A stretch of 64,000 bases of DNA from Actinomadura latina NBRC 106108 (GTDB lineage Bacteria; Actinomycetota; Actinomycetes; Streptosporangiales; Streptosporangiaceae): the NCBI RefSeq assembly GCF_001552195.1, contig NZ_BCQS01000001.1, positions 54,929 through 118,928 of the forward strand. The letters are read 5' to 3'. Shown piece after piece: positions 61,643 to 64,000 of the stretch. The notes under the pieces are model-generated. The model had not been told where the DNA came from and made no database searches. It saw nothing but the letters and a program-made list of their open reading frames with translations. The position numbers and the translations under genes are program-made. Within the stretch, counting starts at the first letter, position 1; each line of letters opens with the position of its first letter.

Positions 61643-61770
61643 ATGGGTGCCGTCCCGTTTCCGGGTGCCTGAAAAGGCTAGCACGGTGAGGGCGGTGGTT
61701 AGGTACTCGGATACTCCTAGCGAACCTTCGCACCGATACGATCGTCTACCAGTGGGGAAGGGAGGTGCCC

Positions 61771-62526
61771 GTGGGCGTCATTCAGCGCTTCGAGCGACGG
61801 CTTGAGGGCATGGTCGAAGGGGCCTTCGCCCGTGCGTTCAAGTCCGAGCTCCAGCCGGTCGAGGTGGCCAGTGCTGTGCAGCGCGAGATGGACGATAGAG
61901 CGGCGATCGTGGCGCAGGGCCGCACGCTCGTGCCGAACGACTTCGTCGTGGAGATCTCTCAGCAGGACGGGCAGCGGCTGCAGGTGTACGCCGACAGCCT
62001 GAGCCAGGAGCTGGCGAATCTCGCGCGGGAGTACGCGAAGGAGCAGGGGTACTCCTTCGTGGGGCCGGTGCGGGTGCGGTTCGAGAACGCCGGGGATCTC
62101 GCCACGGGCATGTTCCGGATCCGGTCGGGAGTGATCCGGGGCTCGACGGTGGAGGGCGGGGAGATCCGCCGGCCGGTGAGCGATGTTCCGCAGGGCGGCC
62201 GCGGCGGTGTGTTCGGGGGGCATCCGCGGCTGCTGGTGACGACGGCCGTGGAGGGTTCTGACACGACGCAGCGCACCTATGAGATCAACACCCCCGTGAC
62301 TCTGCTGGGTCGTGGCACGGACTGCGACCTCCGCCTCGTCGATCCGGGCGTTTCCCGGCATCATGCCGAGATCCGCGTAGAAGGTCCCGAAATCGCTCTC
62401 GTGGATCTAGGGTCGACCAACGGCTCGTTCGTGAACGGGCAGCCCATCCGGCGGGTCACGCTGGTGGACGGCTCCCGGGTCACGATGGGCCGGACAACCC
62501 TTGTGTTCCGCCGCGATAGGGAGTAA
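61771..62526 (+). CDS. fhaA: FhaA: DUF3662 and FHA domain protein
   Basis: 251 residues from GTG 61771 (VGVIQRFERRLEGMVEG), GGGAGG upstream; GTG 61765 is in frame. The N-terminal DUF3662 (about 1-120) precedes a linker and a C-terminal FHA domain with LLGRGTDCDLRLVDPGVSRH and DLGSTNGSFVNG, the phosphothreonine-binding residues Arg, Ser-Arg-His and Asn. In Mycobacterium, FhaA binds phosphorylated MviN and PBP-related partners in cell-wall assembly. First gene of the fhaA-fhaB-pstP block. Confidence 0.93.
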   Translation: MGVIQRFERRLEGMVEGAFARAFKSELQPVEVASAVQREMDDRAAIVAQGRTLVPNDFVVEISQQDGQRLQVYADSLSQELANLAREYAKEQGYSFVGPVRVRFENAGDLATGMFRIRSGVIRGSTVEGGEIRRPVSDVPQGGRGGVFGGHPRLLVTTAVEGSDTTQRTYEINTPVTLLGRGTDCDLRLVDPGVSRHHAEIRVEGPEIALVDLGSTNGSFVNGQPIRRVTLVDGSRVTMGRTTLVFRRDRE

Positions 62527-62537
62527 CCCCGACTCCG

Positions 62538-63035
62538 ATGTCCCCATTCACCCTCACGCTGATCAAGCTGGCGTTCCTCGCGGTGCTGTGGCTGTTCGTC
62601 GTCCTGGCCGTCGGAGTGATCAGGGCCGACCTGTTCGGCTCGAAGGCGGCGACGAAGGCGGCCGCGCGCCCATCGCCGTCCCGGCCGCCCAAAGCGGCCC
62701 GGCAGCCGAAGCCGCCGCGAGCGCAGCGCAGCGCCCAGCACGGCGCCCCGACGAAGCTGGTGGTGGTGCAGGGCGAACGGGCCGGCACCGTCATCGACCT
62801 GACGGGGGTGCCCATCACCATCGGCCGGGCGAATGACGCCACTCTGGTCGTGACCGACGACTACGCTTCCAGCCGGCATGCCCGAATTTTCGCGCAGGAC
62901 GGTCAGTGGATCGTGGAAGACCTCGGCTCGACCAATGGGACGTACCTCGGACGCACGAAGGTGAGCCGGCCGATGCCGGTCCCGCCGGGCGTACCGGTCC
63001 GTATCGGCAAGACCGTGATCGAGTTGCGCAAATGA
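62538..63035 (+). CDS. fhaB: FhaB/FipA: membrane-anchored FHA protein
   Basis: 165 residues from ATG 62538. One N-terminal membrane helix (LIKLAFLAVLWLFVVLAVGV), a basic Pro-rich linker, and an FHA domain: ITIGRANDATLVVTDDYASS, RHARIF, DLGSTNGTYLGRTK. FipA in mycobacteria helps link FtsZ and FtsQ under stress and is a PknA substrate. Its stop overlaps the pstP start (ATGA at 63032-63035). Confidence 0.93.
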   Translation: MSPFTLTLIKLAFLAVLWLFVVLAVGVIRADLFGSKAATKAAARPSPSRPPKAARQPKPPRAQRSAQHGAPTKLVVVQGERAGTVIDLTGVPITIGRANDATLVVTDDYASSRHARIFAQDGQWIVEDLGSTNGTYLGRTKVSRPMPVPPGVPVRIGKTVIELRK

Positions 63036-64000
63036 CTCTGGGAATCCGCTACGCCGCGCGCTCCGACGTCGGCATGCTGCGCGAGGGCAACGAGGACTCG
63101 GCGTACGCGGGCGCGCATCTGCTCGCGGTGGCCGACGGTATGGGCGGGCACGTCGGCGGCGAGATCGCGAGCGCGGCGGCGATCGAGGCGCTGCGGGGTC
63201 TCGACAAGGACCTGCCGGCGACCGAGCTGCTGGCCGCGCTGGAGCACACCGTCAAGACGGCGAACGACAACCTGCACCGCATCGTCGAGTCGGACCCGGC
63301 CCTCCAGGGCATGGGGACGACGCTGACGGCGATGCTGTGGGCGGGCAACCAGGTCGCGCTGGTGCACATCGGGGACTCGCGCGCCTACCTGCTCCGCGAC
63401 GGCAGCCTGTTCCAGATCACGCACGACCACACGCTGGTCCAGTCGCTGGTGGACGAGGGGCGCATCAGCCCCGACGAGGCGGCGTCGCATCCGCAGCGCT
63501 CGCTGCTGCTGCGCGCGCTTGACGGCCGCGGCGAGGTCGATCCCGACCTGTCGCTGCGCGAGGCGAAGGTCGGCGACCGGTACCTGCTGTGCTCGGACGG
63601 CCTGTCCGGCGTCGTCACCGCGGAGACGATCTTCCAGGTGCTGACGGACGTGGACGATCCGGAGCAGGCCGTCCGGCAGCTGATCGACCTGGCGAACCGC
63701 GGCGGCGGTCCCGACAACATCACCTGCGTGGTCGCCGACGTGGTCGACCTGGAGCGCCAGCCGCCCACGGGCGGCCCGGGGCACGCGGTCGGCGCGGCGG
63801 CGAACTCCGCGCCGCCGGAGCCGCCGGGCGGCGCGCCGGGCGCGAACACGACGGTGGCCGACACTCCGGCCGGGCGGGCGGCGCAGCTGCGCGAGACGCG
63901 CCCGCAGCCGCCCGTGGCGGTGGACGAGCGTCCGCCGCCGCCGGCCCCGGCGCCGATGGCCGACCCGATGGGCGGCCCGCCGGCGCCGATGCGGCAGGGG
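63032..64000 (+). CDS. pstP: PP2C-type Ser/Thr protein phosphatase, 3' end beyond window
   Basis: At least 323 residues from ATG 63032. PP2C motifs in order: SDVGMLREGNEDSAY, LLAVADGMGGHVGGE (metal Asp and Gly), GMGTTLTAML, HIGDSRAYLL, THDHTLVQSLVDEGRI, LCSDGLSGVV and GGGPDNITCVVADV. It dephosphorylates Pkn kinase substrates and FHA partners. After about residue 245 a Pro/Ala-rich juxtamembrane stretch begins, and the membrane helix and extracellular tail lie past the edge. By synteny rodA, pbpA and pkn genes should follow. Confidence 0.95.
   Translation, partial: MTLGIRYAARSDVGMLREGNEDSAYAGAHLLAVADGMGGHVGGEIASAAAIEALRGLDKDLPATELLAALEHTVKTANDNLHRIVESDPALQGMGTTLTAMLWAGNQVALVHIGDSRAYLLRDGSLFQITHDHTLVQSLVDEGRISPDEAASHPQRSLLLRALDGRGEVDPDLSLREAKVGDRYLLCSDGLSGVVTAETIFQVLTDVDDPEQAVRQLIDLANRGGGPDNITCVVADVVDLERQPPTGGPGHAVGAAANSAPPEPPGGAPGANTTVADTPAGRAAQLRETRPQPPVAVDERPPPPAPAPMADPMGGPPAPMRQG

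Overview
High-GC, densely coding DNA from an actinobacterial chromosome. GTG starts, 4-bp start/stop overlaps, a Bpa proteasome activator, the XRE/DUF397/ATP-binding module and an fhaA-fhaB-pstP block downstream of a tRNA-Leu all point to a filamentous actinomycete. The protein repertoire looks like Thermomonosporaceae (Actinomadura-like); that assignment is inference from memory of homologues, not a search.

Layout. 1-20.9 kb is mostly core: a repeat-rich proline protein (cut by the window edge), quinone oxidoreductase, bpa, HAD phosphatase, serS, a methyltransferase, a FrnE-type DsbA protein, a secreted Ig-like protein, pheA, DUF4446, a block of membrane mannosyltransferases and a GT2 enzyme, a BldG-like STAS antagonist, a two-component system, an acyl-CoA ligase and a secreted endo/exonuclease. 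At 21.0-22.2 kb lies a lone, divergent EF-Tu with no cysteine. Then come an MFS permease, arginine deiminase, an anti-sigma-type ATPase, a PAS/GAF histidine kinase, and a cytX transporter under a TPP riboswitch.

30.1-33.6 kb is an accessory island. It holds a rhodanese, an internally deleted IS605-type (tnpB) element, an SSI-like protease-inhibitor lipoprotein, and an AbiE-like type IV toxin-antitoxin pair preceded by 53-bp repeats. 33.6-39.2 kb has a scramblase-like protein, an Fpg/Nei glycosylase and a copper operon (CopZ, secreted His-rich protein, CopA) with CsoR-like operators. 39.2-46 kb has a MarR-RidA-OYE detoxification unit, TenA, a deacetylase/GT2 fusion resembling Streptomyces MatB, and an ECF sigma factor coupled to a membrane protein.

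46-59.8 kb is a series of small regulator-plus-enzyme units, several with visible palindromic operators: TetR/GH5, XRE/HisI-like/SnoaL, TetR/DHA2 efflux, GNATs, Fic, XRE-DUF397-DUF397 with a frameshift, and HxlR/imine-reductase-like. 60-64 kb returns to core: a site-2 protease with CBS domains, tRNA-Leu(CAG), fhaA, fhaB and the start of pstP (runs off the window).

The observations most worth following are the cysteine-free EF-Tu paralogue, the AbiE-like pair with its 53-bp repeat operator, the tnpB deletion derivative, a HisI homologue missing its Mg-binding aspartates, and an SSI-type inhibitor with Asp at the predicted P1 position.
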